Origin: Candidatus Aminicenantota bacterium
GTDB taxonomy: Bacteria > Acidobacteriota > Aminicenantia > Aminicenantales > Saccharicenantaceae
NCBI GenBank assembly: GCA_002877915.1
Contig: PNJE01000166.1
Location: forward strand, 1-34,498
Direction: 5' to 3'
DNA: 34,498 bases
A program made the translations under genes and the position numbers. This document shows, in pieces, positions 1 to 7,821 of this stretch. Every line of letters starts with the position of its first letter. The first letter of the stretch is position 1. A model generated the notes under the pieces. The model was given only the letters and a program-made list of their open reading frames with translations, was not told the DNA's origin and ran no database searches.

Positions 1-1008
1 GAGCTTTTTCAGGTTGGACAGGAAGTAGAAGTGGTGGTGTTAGATTTTAATGAAAATGAGGAAAGAATCTCTCTCGGCTACAAACAGCTGACGCCCGATC
101 CCTGGCTAAGCGTCCCCCAAAAATATCAGCCAGGTACCAAGGTTACCGGTAAGGTGGTAAGCCTGACTGATTTCGGGGCCTTCATCGAATTGGAAAAAGG
201 GGTCGAAGGATTAATCCACATCTCTGACTTAACCTGGTCTAAGAAAATGGTTCATCCCAAAAAAGTCCTGTCCGTCGGCCAGGAAGTTACCGTCCAGGTT
301 CTGGAAGTGAATGTCGAAAATCATCGTATTTCTCTTGGCCTGAAACAGGCTACCCCTCATCCGCTGGAGCTTTTTGCTCAAAAATATAATGTTGGTTCAA
401 GGCTCAAGGGAAGAGTAACCAACCTGACTGATTTTGGAGCCTTCGTCCTGGTAGACAAAGATATCGAAGGATTAATCCATATTTCAGATATTAGCTGGGA
501 AAAAATTAAGCATCCCTCAGAAAAGCTTAAAGTTGGACAAGAAGTGGAAGTTGTATTACTCAACATCGACTTAGAAAAGCAAAAAGTTTCACTTGGTCTA
601 AAGCAACTTGAGGGAGATATCTGGGAAGACTTTTTCCATCGCCAAAAAGTCGGTGACGTTCTAAAAGTAAAGATCGCCCGACTGGTGGATTTTGGAATTT
701 TCGTGGAAATTATGCCAGGCATTGAAGGAGTCGTTTTTAATTCCGAACTGGATGAAAACAAGATAGAAAACCCCGCCGAGGTTTTCAAGGTGGGAGAAGA
801 AAGACTGGCGAAAATTATAAAAATGAATCCGGCTAACAGAAAAATTTCGCTAAGTTTCCGGCAGGCTCAAGCCGACCTTCAAAAAAAGGAATTCCAAAAA
901 TACTTAGAGACTCAAAGCGATCGGTTAACTCTCGGGGATTTATTGAGGGAGCAATTCAAGAATTTATCTTCCAAGGACAACAGCAAAAAGGAGGGCCATC
1001 ATGATTAA
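1..1008 (+). CDS. rpsA: 30S ribosomal protein S1, C-terminal part (5' end outside window)
   Basis: The reading frame is open from base 1, so the gene is cut by the window edge and 335 residues are visible. They comprise the tail of one S1 (OB-fold) repeat (about residues 1-30), two well-conserved S1 repeats (about 45-117 and 131-203) and a more degenerate last repeat (about 217-288). The good repeats share the DFGAF and EGLIHISD motifs; the last has DFGIF and EGVVFNSEL. A lysine-rich tail follows. S1 binds mRNA leaders and delivers them to the 30S subunit. The stop overlaps the start of the HU/IHF gene by 8 bases. The rpsA-ihfB order is also found in enterobacteria. An N-terminal fusion (for example to IspH) cannot be excluded because that end is missing. 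Confidence 0.93.
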   Translation, partial: ELFQVGQEVEVVVLDFNENEERISLGYKQLTPDPWLSVPQKYQPGTKVTGKVVSLTDFGAFIELEKGVEGLIHISDLTWSKKMVHPKKVLSVGQEVTVQVLEVNVENHRISLGLKQATPHPLELFAQKYNVGSRLKGRVTNLTDFGAFVLVDKDIEGLIHISDISWEKIKHPSEKLKVGQEVEVVLLNIDLEKQKVSLGLKQLEGDIWEDFFHRQKVGDVLKVKIARLVDFGIFVEIMPGIEGVVFNSELDENKIENPAEVFKVGEERLAKIIKMNPANRKISLSFRQAQADLQKKEFQKYLETQSDRLTLGDLLREQFKNLSSKDNSKKEGHHD

Positions 1009-1282
1009 AGCCGATCTGGTCGAGATTGTTTCCAAGGAATTGAATATTTCCAAGCAGGAAGCCGAACTGGGAGTTAATTTATTTTTCGAATCCATTAAGG
1101 AAGCCATCCTCAAGGGAGAAGAAATTGAGATCAGGGGTTTTGGCAGTTTTCGTTTTCGCCAAAGAGCCCCCCGCTCTGGAAGAAACCCCCGGACGGGTCA
1201 GTTAGTCGAAGTCCCGCCCAAAAAGGTTCTGTATTTCAAACCTTCAAAACTTCTTAAAGAGATGCTGAATCAGCCTAAATGA
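1001..1282 (+). CDS. HU/IHF-family DNA-binding protein
   Basis: This 93-residue protein has the usual HU/IHF length. It starts with a helix-turn-helix dimerisation region (about 1-40), followed by the signature RGFGSFRFRQRAPRSGRNPR at about 45-65. The RxGRNPRTG tip of the DNA-binding beta arm, with its intercalating proline, is intact. HU/IHF dimers bend DNA and organise the nucleoid. The ATG lies inside the end of rpsA and its ribosome site (AAGGAGG) sits in the last rpsA codons, so translation is probably coupled. The position after rpsA favours an IhfB-like role, but HU and IHF beta cannot be separated by eye, so no symbol is given. Confidence 0.94.
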   Translation: MIKADLVEIVSKELNISKQEAELGVNLFFESIKEAILKGEEIEIRGFGSFRFRQRAPRSGRNPRTGQLVEVPPKKVLYFKPSKLLKEMLNQPK

Positions 1283-1782
1283 AATACCTGGCCGCCCCCT
1301 GGAGACAGACCTATGTGCAAAAGGCACTGAAAATGAAAGGTTGTATTTTTTGTGAAGCCTGGAAAAAGAAAAATTTGGAGGAAGCCTTGATCCTTTTCCG
1401 GGGTAAACATAACTTTATCCTTCTTAACCGGTATCCTTATACCACCGGCCACTTAATGATTGCTCCTTACCGTCATATAAAGAATTTTGACCGCGCTCCC
1501 AAAGAAATAGTTATGGAAGGCATTGAGTTAGCCCAATTAGCCTTAAGAATTCTAAAAAGGATCTATCATCCCCATGGGTTTAATCTGGGTTTGAACTTAG
1601 GCCATAGTGCTGGAGCGGGAGTAGCTGGTCATTATCATCTTCATCTGGTTCCTCGATGGACGGGCGACGCCAATTTTATGCCCATCATCAGTGAAACTAA
1701 AATATTCTGCGAGGATTTGCTAACTACCTACAACCGATTAAGGCCTTACTTCCTCCGGGAAGAGCAGAAACAGGAGAAATAA
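1279..1782 (+). CDS. HIT-family nucleotide hydrolase/transferase (Ap4A phosphorylase-like)
   Basis: The 167-residue protein ends its core with the histidine triad H118-Y-H120-L-H122 followed by LVPRW, the nucleotide-alpha-phosphate-cleaving motif of HIT proteins. An N-terminal C22-x2-C25 pair fits the zinc site of the larger HIT enzymes. The opening KYLAAPWRQTYV matches the start typical of the ATP adenylyltransferase/Ap4A phosphorylase-like branch. Likely substrates are dinucleoside polyphosphates or other nucleotidyl conjugates in the cytosol; the exact substrate cannot be read from sequence. The start is fixed by an ATGA overlap with the HU/IHF stop. Only three bases separate its stop from the ppiD-like gene. 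Confidence 0.88.
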   Translation: MKYLAAPWRQTYVQKALKMKGCIFCEAWKKKNLEEALILFRGKHNFILLNRYPYTTGHLMIAPYRHIKNFDRAPKEIVMEGIELAQLALRILKRIYHPHGFNLGLNLGHSAGAGVAGHYHLHLVPRWTGDANFMPIISETKIFCEDLLTTYNRLRPYFLREEQKQEK

Positions 1783-1785
1783 GCC

Positions 1786-3708
1786 ATGCTTAAAACAATG
1801 CGTAAAAATGTCAAAACGTTGACTCCAGTGCTGTGGATAGTAATTGCCACTTTTATCATCGCCATTTTCGCCGTCTGGGGCGGAGCTGGACGCCTGGGAG
1901 AAGCTAACCGGACTAATACTCTGTTTCAAATTGGTAACCGAAGAGTTACCGCCGATGAATATTTCCAGGTTTTGCGCCAGAGAGTAGAAGCCATGAAAAA
2001 GCAATATCCTGATCTTAATGCCAACCTGATAAAGCAGATTAACCTTCCTCAGCAGCTCCTTGAACAGTTAATTCAGCAAAATTTACTCCTGGAAATAGCT
2101 CGGCAGATGGGAATTAAAGCCACCGATCAGGAACTCCAAGAAAAAATAATGTCTTTCCCGGTATTCCAAAGGGAAGGAAAATTTGTTGGGTTTAATGAAT
2201 ATAAGCAAGTACTGGATTGGAATCATATTCCAGTTCAGAGGTTTGAAGATAGCCTGCGAGAAGAAATAATTTTGAATAAAGTCACCAGGTTGCTGACAGC
2301 CGGGGTGGCCGTGAGCGAAGAAGAAGTCTGGGAAAACTATAAGAATCAAAATGACACCGCCAAAATAGAATATCTTATCTCCTCAATCGACAAGATCCAG
2401 CTGAATATTAAGCCAACAGAAGAAGAAATAAAATCATTTTTTGAAAAAAACAAAACTAAATATCGGGTTCCTGAAAAGCGCGCTGGCCAATATGTTTTTC
2501 TAAAGACCGAAGACCTGAAAAAAGAAATTGCCGTTTCTGATTCAGAGATTCAGAAATATTACCAAGATAATATTAACCAGTTCAAGGAGCCAGCCAAGAT
2601 GCGGGTCAGTCGTATTTATCTTCCCTATACCGAAACTGATAAAAAACAGGTGATGGAGCAGGCTCAGAGTTTAAAAAGTAAATTGAGCAGTGGAGAAGAT
2701 TTTGCTCAGTTAGCCAAAACCTATTCTAAGGATGATAAAGCCAAGAATGGTGGCGACTGGGGCTACACTGACTGGCAAAACCTGGCCGCAGCCGAAATTC
2801 AAGTTATCAATAAGCTGGAAAGCGGGCAGATTTCAGAAGTGGTCGATACCGGGAACGGCGCAGTAATTTTAAAAGTAACAGAAAAAATGCCCGAGATAAC
2901 CAGGTCTCTGGCTGAAGTCAAAGCCATTGTTCAAAATGCCCTTTTAGAACAGAAAGCCAGGAATAAAGCTTCAGATCGACTGGAAAATCTGGCTAAAATT
3001 GCCAAAAAGGCCAGAAGTTTGGACCAAGCCGCCAGGCGGGAAGGCCTGACTGTTCTAAACACTGGACTGCTCAAAAATGGCGATCCCCTGCCTGGAGTTG
3101 ATTCTTCAGGAGCTCTCAGTCAGACACTATTTGAACTCAAGGAAAAAGGCATCTCTCCTCCGATTTTCACTTATGAGGGCGTAGCCCTGGTTCAGCTGAG
3201 CAAAATTGAGCCTGAACACCAGGCCAGCTTGGAAGAAGTTAAAGCTCAAGTAGAAGAAGATTTTATTAAAGAAAAGAAAAAAGAAGCCGCCAAAGAAAAG
3301 TTGCTTTCACTTAAATATTCTCAAGCTACCAACTGGGAAGAATTTGCTAAAAATAATGGCCTGGAATATAAAAAAGTCGAAAATCATAAACGTGGTCAGT
3401 ACCTCAGTCTGATCGATGATACCAGTAAGATTGACCAGTTAGTTTTTTCTATACCCGTTAACCAGGTTAGTGAACCATTTGAAATCGGCGAGGGGTATGC
3501 AGTGGTAAGAGTTTTGGAAAGGAAAGAAGTCTCCAGAGCAGATTTTGAAAAGGTTAAAACCGAAGAAATAGATAAAGCTCTAAATCAGGCCCAGGAAATG
3601 TTTCTCTTCAGTTATTTGCAAAAAGCTCAAGAAAAGCTGAAATTCAAGATAAATTATAATCTTTTCACCAAGACAACTGACGATTTCTTGACGCGGATGG
3701 GAGAATAG
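1786..3708 (+). CDS. PpiD/SurA-like peptidyl-prolyl isomerase, inner-membrane anchored
   Basis: This 640-residue protein has a short basic N-terminus, one membrane segment (about residues 14-34) and a long periplasmic part. Residues 45-200 form a SurA_N-type chaperone region (FQIGNRRVTADEYFQVL; LLEQLIQQNLLLEIA). A parvulin domain lies at about 271-367, with RVSRIYLP, FAQLAKTYSKDDKAKNGGDW and GAVILKV. A second, degenerate rotamase-like region follows at about 400-590. The architecture matches PpiD, a periplasmic folding helper for outer-membrane and secreted proteins at the Sec exit. The start has GGAG nine bases upstream; a second ATG four codons in (1798) is possible. It lies at the end of the rpsA-HU-HIT run, and its own stop is 50 bases before the OPT gene. 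Confidence 0.88.
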   Translation: MLKTMRKNVKTLTPVLWIVIATFIIAIFAVWGGAGRLGEANRTNTLFQIGNRRVTADEYFQVLRQRVEAMKKQYPDLNANLIKQINLPQQLLEQLIQQNLLLEIARQMGIKATDQELQEKIMSFPVFQREGKFVGFNEYKQVLDWNHIPVQRFEDSLREEIILNKVTRLLTAGVAVSEEEVWENYKNQNDTAKIEYLISSIDKIQLNIKPTEEEIKSFFEKNKTKYRVPEKRAGQYVFLKTEDLKKEIAVSDSEIQKYYQDNINQFKEPAKMRVSRIYLPYTETDKKQVMEQAQSLKSKLSSGEDFAQLAKTYSKDDKAKNGGDWGYTDWQNLAAAEIQVINKLESGQISEVVDTGNGAVILKVTEKMPEITRSLAEVKAIVQNALLEQKARNKASDRLENLAKIAKKARSLDQAARREGLTVLNTGLLKNGDPLPGVDSSGALSQTLFELKEKGISPPIFTYEGVALVQLSKIEPEHQASLEEVKAQVEEDFIKEKKKEAAKEKLLSLKYSQATNWEEFAKNNGLEYKKVENHKRGQYLSLIDDTSKIDQLVFSIPVNQVSEPFEIGEGYAVVRVLERKEVSRADFEKVKTEEIDKALNQAQEMFLFSYLQKAQEKLKFKINYNLFTKTTDDFLTRMGE

Positions 3709-3758
3709 CAGACCAACCCTCTTTTACATAAAATTTATAAAATTTGTTAGGAGGGCAA

Positions 3759-5765
3759 ATGGAGGCTAATAAGAAAACCCTTCCACCCGAGGCTTATCGT
3801 CAGTTAGGACCTGGAGAAAGATACATTCCCCTTGTCCCGGCAGAACAAATAATTCCCGAAGTTACTTCCCGCTCGGTTCTCTGGGGTCTTTTCATGGCGC
3901 TTTTTTTCACTTTTTCCATGGCTTATCTTGGATTAAAAGTTGGAACTGTGCCGGAGGCCGCCATCCCCATAGCCATCCTGGCGGTGGGCTTGGGCTACAC
4001 CTATTCCCGTAAGAATACCATTCTGGAAAACGTCATCATTCAATCTATTGGAGCTGCTTCTGGGGCGCTGGTAGCCGGAGCCATCTTCACCATTCCGGCG
4101 CTTTTTATCATTGGCCTGCCAATTGATATTTTTAAAATTTTCCTTTCGACCTTCCTGGGAGGCTGCTTAGGGATCTTATTTTTAATCCCCCTTCGTCGTT
4201 ATTTTGTTTCAGAAATGCACGGGAAGTTGCCATTTCCAGAAGCTACCGCTACCACTGAGATTTTAGTTTCTGGCGAGGCAGGTGGGGCTCAAGCGAGACC
4301 TTTAATTTTAGGAGTGATCATAGCCAGCATTTATGAATTCTTGGCTATCGGAGTAAGATTATGGAATGAAGTAATTACGTTCCGCTTTTTACCCTTCCTG
4401 AACAATCTGGCAGAAAAAAGCCGCTTAGTGCTAAAAATTGACGCTTTATCAGCTTTTTTGGGCCTGGGATACGTTATTGGTCTCCGCTACAATGCCATTA
4501 TTGTGGCCGGCGGGTTGCTATCTCATTTTGGTTTTATCCCGATTATCTGGTTTCTGGGGCAGCACTTCCCCGAAGCTATTTACCCAGGGAAGATTCCCAT
4601 TTCCCAGATGGATGAAGTCCAGATTTTTTCCACCTATGTTCGCAATATTGGCATTGGAGCCATTTTTATGGCCGGGGTAATAGGTATAATCAAATCAATG
4701 CCGATTATGGTTAAATCCTTTTCCCTGGGCTTCCGGGAAATTCTCAAAGGAAAGCAAGGCGGCGGAGTTAACCAGGCGATTCGGACCGACCGGGATCTTA
4801 AGATGTCCACCATTATTGCCGGCCTGATTCTTACCTCGATAGGTATCTTTCTTTACTTTCTCTGGATTTCCAACCTGAAATTTTCCTTGATCGGGCTTAT
4901 CATTTGCCTTCTTTTATCTTTTCTATTCACCACCGTAGCGGCAAACGCCATCGCTATTGTCGGAACCAATCCAGTTTCAGGGATGACTCTAATTACAATA
5001 ATTCTTTCCAGCGTCATTCTCATTGGAGCCGGATTATCAGGAAAAGAAGGAATGGGAGTGGCCCTTTTGATAGGAGCAGTGGTTTGCACCGCTTTATCAG
5101 TCTCCGGAAGTTTCATTACCGACCTTAAAATAGGATACTGGATTGGAGCTACGCCTCGAAACCAGGAAAGATTTAAATTCAGCGGTATCCTGGTATCTGC
5201 TCTCACAGTGGGAGTAGCCATTTTTATTCTGGATAAGGCCTTTTCTTTTCAAAGTGGAGCTCTGGCTGCCCCCCAGGCCAATCTGATGGCCGCAGTCATT
5301 AGATCATTAATGTCCAGAGAGCCAGTAACCTGGCTGCTGTATGGCATCGGAGCCGCTGTGGCCGTGGTGGCAGAAATTTCTCAAATCCCACCGCTGGCTT
5401 TTGGCCTTGGAATGTACTTGCCACTTCACCTGACCACTCCGTTGCTGGTTGGAGGTTTTCTTTCCCATTTAGTTAAGACCTCGAGCAAAGATAAAGAGCT
5501 ATCAGAAAAAAGGCATTACCAGGGCATGCTTATCTCCTCTGGTTTTATCGCCGGTGGAGCATTGATGGGAATTGTCCTGGCAGTCTTGAAGTTAACCAAC
5601 CTGGACCACTATGTTAGCCTGGGAATCCCCATGATTCTGAAAAACGGCAAGTGGGTAGATGGAGCTCCGGCCGGCTGGTTTAATCAATATGGTGAAATTA
5701 TCAGTCTGATTGCCTTTATTATTTTAATAGCTTTTGTCTACTGGCAATCGAAAAAAGCAAAATAA
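3759..5765 (+). CDS. OPT-family oligopeptide transporter
   Basis: The 668-residue polytopic membrane protein has about 14-16 hydrophobic helices. Near the N-terminus is the OPT-family pattern RSVLWGLFMALFFTFSMAYL, then AAIPIAILAVG and EMHGKLPFPEATATTEILVS. Further GTNPVSGMTL and AFGLGMYLPLHL blocks are typical of bacterial OPT proteins. These are secondary carriers moving oligopeptides or metal-peptide complexes inward. I chose ATG 3759, four bases after AGGAGGG at 3749-3755; an in-frame TTG at 3744 sits before that ribosome site and is unlikely. An M29-like aminopeptidase gene follows after 20 bases, so import and cleavage of peptides are probably co-expressed. The exact substrate is unknown. 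Confidence 0.92.
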   Translation: MEANKKTLPPEAYRQLGPGERYIPLVPAEQIIPEVTSRSVLWGLFMALFFTFSMAYLGLKVGTVPEAAIPIAILAVGLGYTYSRKNTILENVIIQSIGAASGALVAGAIFTIPALFIIGLPIDIFKIFLSTFLGGCLGILFLIPLRRYFVSEMHGKLPFPEATATTEILVSGEAGGAQARPLILGVIIASIYEFLAIGVRLWNEVITFRFLPFLNNLAEKSRLVLKIDALSAFLGLGYVIGLRYNAIIVAGGLLSHFGFIPIIWFLGQHFPEAIYPGKIPISQMDEVQIFSTYVRNIGIGAIFMAGVIGIIKSMPIMVKSFSLGFREILKGKQGGGVNQAIRTDRDLKMSTIIAGLILTSIGIFLYFLWISNLKFSLIGLIICLLLSFLFTTVAANAIAIVGTNPVSGMTLITIILSSVILIGAGLSGKEGMGVALLIGAVVCTALSVSGSFITDLKIGYWIGATPRNQERFKFSGILVSALTVGVAIFILDKAFSFQSGALAAPQANLMAAVIRSLMSREPVTWLLYGIGAAVAVVAEISQIPPLAFGLGMYLPLHLTTPLLVGGFLSHLVKTSSKDKELSEKRHYQGMLISSGFIAGGALMGIVLAVLKLTNLDHYVSLGIPMILKNGKWVDGAPAGWFNQYGEIISLIAFIILIAFVYWQSKKAK

Positions 5766-5785
5766 ATTAATGAAAGGATAAAAAA

Positions 5786-6733
5786 ATGAAGGCTAATAAA
5801 CTTTATCAGGCGGCTGAGAAAGCTATTTTCCAATCTTTAAAGCTTAAACCAGGGGAAAGTTTCCTCCTGGTTACTGATAAGCAAAAGATGGAAATAGCCG
5901 AAGCTCTGGCTTTTTACGCTAATAAAGCTGGGGCTGAGACCACCACCTATCTGATGACTGAAACTCTAAGACCGATAACCAAACCAACCAAGCTATTCCG
6001 GTTGCTGACTGAAAAAGCTCAGGTGATCGCCTACTTGCTCGACGCCAGAATTGAAGAGAAACCTTTCCGTGGTTTCATGGTCAGTGAGGGGATGAAAAGA
6101 AGCCGCATCTGCATGATGCCCGGAATCACTAAGGACATGATGGAAAGACTGGTCAATGTTGATTTTGCCAAGATGAACGAGTTCACTAAAAAAGTCATCC
6201 GGGCACTGAAAGATGCCGACAAGGTCATCATTGAGAATCCCGATGGAACAAATATCAGTTTTAGCGTTAAAGGAAGGAAATGGCATAACGACAATGGCGA
6301 TATCAGCAAAAAAGGCAAAAGCGGCAATCTACCCGCCGGCGAAGGTTACACCTGCCCGGTGGAAGAAACCTTTACCGGTAAGCTGGTCATTAGCCTGATC
6401 GATGATAAGCTCGGTTACGGCGAAATGGAATTTAAAGAGGGCCGGCTTATTCGCTGGAAAGGAAAAGGGATTGAAGCCATCGTCAAAAATATTGGTTCGG
6501 ATGAGACTGGATTTATTATTGGCGAGTTCGGTATAGGAACTAATCCCGGGGCTCGCCTTTGTCCGAACATGCTGGAAGCAGAAAAGGCTTTTGGCACTGT
6601 CCATTTTGCTATCGGAGATTCTTATGGAATTGGCAAAAACAAGAGCCAGCACCACTATGATGCCCTGATTGATAAAGTTACCATTATTGCCAAGGGTAAA
6701 TACATAGCTAAGAATGGCCGCTTTTTAATTTAA
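5786..6733 (+). CDS. M29-like leucyl aminopeptidase (aminopeptidase T type, short form)
   Basis: This 315-residue protein resembles the COG2309 aminopeptidases. M29 enzymes use a two-metal site built from Glu, Glu, His, Tyr and an HxD pair. Candidate equivalents here are E186 (NLPAGEGYTCPVE), E247 (IIGEFGIGTNPGAR), H273 (FGTVHFAIGD) and H290-Y-D292. It is shorter than classical aminopeptidase T (about 410 residues), mostly at the N-terminal side, as in the uncharacterised short group. It probably releases N-terminal residues from peptides in the cytosol. The start has AAAGGA eight bases upstream. The OPT transporter gene ends 20 bases before it. No gene follows on this strand for at least 400 bases. 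Confidence 0.85.
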   Translation: MKANKLYQAAEKAIFQSLKLKPGESFLLVTDKQKMEIAEALAFYANKAGAETTTYLMTETLRPITKPTKLFRLLTEKAQVIAYLLDARIEEKPFRGFMVSEGMKRSRICMMPGITKDMMERLVNVDFAKMNEFTKKVIRALKDADKVIIENPDGTNISFSVKGRKWHNDNGDISKKGKSGNLPAGEGYTCPVEETFTGKLVISLIDDKLGYGEMEFKEGRLIRWKGKGIEAIVKNIGSDETGFIIGEFGIGTNPGARLCPNMLEAEKAFGTVHFAIGDSYGIGKNKSQHHYDALIDKVTIIAKGKYIAKNGRFLI

Positions 6734-6818
6734 TATTTGAAACTGACGGCTACTGAGACCATTTTTTAGTAAGCCAAGGCAGAAATCAAAGAGAAAAGCG
6801 AATCTAACTGAATCATCT

Positions 6819-6921
6819 GGCTTTTATCCTAAATTTTTAAGCCACTCAGATTTTCCCTTCCAAATTTATTGGGAAAGCGTTTTTTCGGTTTCGTGGCTGA
6901 CGGGTAATCCACTATAAAGCC
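6819..6921 (+). other. Nested inverted repeats, possible structured RNA or 3' UTR
   Basis: Three pairs of complementary segments lie nested in the right order. GGCTTTTAT (6819-6827) pairs with ATAAAGCC (6914-6921) with one bulge. AGCCAC (6840-6845) pairs with GTGGCT (6893-6898). TTTCCC (6852-6857) pairs with GGGAAA (6871-6876). Together they could fold into one long imperfect hairpin. The helices are short and the spacer is AT-rich, so chance pairing is possible. The strand is inferred from the flanking plus-strand genes. Confidence 0.3.
6852..6885 (+). terminator. Possible intrinsic terminator after the OPT/aminopeptidase pair
   Basis: TTTCCC and GGGAAA form a 6-bp stem with a 13-base loop, followed three bases later by six T residues (6880-6885). 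It lies about 120 bases after the aminopeptidase stop. The stem is weak, so this is a tentative call. Confidence 0.35.
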
Positions 6922-7143
6922 AAATGGTCAAAAATAATTGTCATCCGGTGAGCTTAGCAGCAACAACTTTTGACTATTTTTAAAATTCTTTTAAGACTTT
7001 GAAGATATTTTTCAAAAATTTTTTTAAAATAAACTTTCCTTGTTCTGAGATTATTTCTCTCTTCTCCTATCCGATTTTAGTTCTGCTATTCATCTATTAT
7101 TCTTAAGAGTGAGACAAATATCTGTCTTTTTCAGTCTCTATTA
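6922..7143. other. AT-rich spacer upstream of the secreted peptide gene
   Basis: With the nested repeat just before it, this completes a non-coding gap of about 410 bases after the aminopeptidase. It is very AT-rich (runs such as AAAAATTTTTTTAAAATAAA near 7014-7033). Its place upstream of the peptide gene means it should hold that gene's promoter. TTGACT near 6968 lies in a suitable place, but no good -10 follows at 17 bases, so no promoter is called. Confidence 0.4.
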
Positions 7144-7233
7144 ATGATGTTTAAAACTAAACCGGTTTCTCAGCTGTCCGAAGCGGCTCAGTTGGCATCT
7201 TTTTTGCTCAATTTCTTGGTGAAGGGAGGTTAA
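7144..7233 (+). CDS. Possible 29-codon leader ORF coupled to the secreted peptide gene
   Basis: An ATG-ATG start at 7144 opens a 29-codon frame whose TAA is separated from the next ATG (7235) by one base. The ribosome site of the peptide gene (GGGAGGT, 7225-7231) is made of its last codons, which forces the terminal K-G-G. The product would be a short helical peptide (SQLSEAAQLASFLLNFLV). No ribosome site is visible in front of it. It may be a translated leader that couples to the peptide gene, or a chance frame. Confidence 0.25.
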   Translation: MMFKTKPVSQLSEAAQLASFLLNFLVKGG

Positions 7234-7234
7234 C

Positions 7235-7459
7235 ATGAAAAGAGCTATCGCTCTCACCTTGCTAACACTTATTATCCTATCATCTTTCCTGCTTATCCCG
7301 GCCGCTTCTCAGTCTACCAATCCAGCTGATTCCTGCTGGAACAACTGGGAAAGGTGCAAAGCCCGAGCCCTGGCGTCTGATATGGGAGTAATCAAGACGA
7401 CCCTGGCTTTAACGCTTTGCGACATTGCACTTGGTAATTGCTTGATGAAAGCGGTCTGA
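7235..7459 (+). CDS. Small secreted peptide with twin CX6C cysteine motif, unknown function
   Basis: The 74-residue product has a clear signal peptide: a K2-R3 start, a hydrophobic core at about 4-21, and an AAS-type cleavage region near 23-27. The mature part is about 48 residues. Its four cysteines form a symmetric pattern, C34-x6-C41 and C62-x6-C69, with 20 residues between. This spacing suggests a helical hairpin closed by two disulfides; that fold is inferred, not seen. The ribosome site GGGAGGT is strong. A hairpin right after the stop separates it from an ORF, a beta-propeller gene, a thiol-disulfide protein gene and an ABC transporter on the same strand. It could be the substrate of that system, or a structural envelope peptide. 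I do not recognise the family. Confidence 0.8.
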   Translation: MKRAIALTLLTLIILSSFLLIPAASQSTNPADSCWNNWERCKARALASDMGVIKTTLALTLCDIALGNCLMKAV

Positions 7460-7466
7460 GAAACCG

Positions 7467-7503
7467 GGGAGTTCTGGCTATTTAGCCAGGACTCCCTTCT
7501 TTC
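7467..7503 (+). terminator. Strong hairpin after the peptide gene, probable (partial) terminator
   Basis: GGGAGTTCTGGC (7467-7478) and GCCAGGACTCCC (7485-7496) form a 12-bp stem with a single G-U wobble and a 6-base loop. The tract TTCTTTC follows at 7497-7503. It starts eight bases after the peptide stop. The T tract is interrupted, so some read-through into the downstream genes is likely. Such an arrangement would give more peptide mRNA than downstream mRNA. Confidence 0.75.
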
Positions 7504-7527
7504 AAATATCGCTGGAAAGGAGATTAA

Positions 7528-7821
7528 ATGCCGAAAGCAGCCGCCTTGAGGAGCGACCTAATTTTTGTTTCAGGCTCTTTCTGGAGATGGGAAATTAAAG
7601 GCCATTTGTCCGGTCAAAAAAGGCTGCCGTTTTCTTACCAGCTTAAATTTCGGAGCAAGCCAGATGAGCCTGCTATCGCCCCCCCACAAGTAACCTTGAT
7701 AAGATTAATGTCCGCGGAACAATTAAAAATAAGAAAACCTCGAGGCGCAGCCCTCCATCTTGAGCCTGAGATTCTTAATTTTAAAAAGCAATTTAAAGGA
7801 GGTCTAAACTATGAATCGTAA
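7528..7821 (+). CDS. Orphan 97-residue basic protein, hypothetical
   Basis: A 97-codon ORF has a very good ribosome site (GAAAGGAGATTAA before the ATG). It fills the space between the hairpin and the beta-propeller gene, overlapping that gene's start by 11 bases. The product is basic, with no signal peptide or membrane segment and no motif I recognise. The C-terminal KGG is forced by the ribosome site of the next gene. In favour: the strong translation start, the position and the length. Against: no recognised family and weak protein-like character (several RxxKPR stretches, few hydrophobic repeats). It may be a small partner of the peptide system, or a decayed gene. Confidence 0.45.
   Translation: MPKAAALRSDLIFVSGSFWRWEIKGHLSGQKRLPFSYQLKFRSKPDEPAIAPPQVTLIRLMSAEQLKIRKPRGAALHLEPEILNFKKQFKGGLNYES

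Noticed and set aside
378-788. Minus-strand frame of 136 codons opposite rpsA
   Set aside because: Shadow of the S1 repeats; serine/proline-rich composition and no ribosome site. The same holds for other long antisense frames over ppiD-like, aminopeptidase, etfA and iadA genes.
3744-3758. TTG 3744 as start of the OPT gene
   Set aside because: It lies upstream of and overlaps the ribosome site AGGAGGG (3749-3755), which points to ATG 3759.
7144-7233. Double-glycine leader at the end of the small ORF
   Set aside because: The terminal K-G-G is produced by the GGGAGGT ribosome site being read in frame; the same happens at the end of the 97-codon ORF, so it is not evidence of a processed leader.
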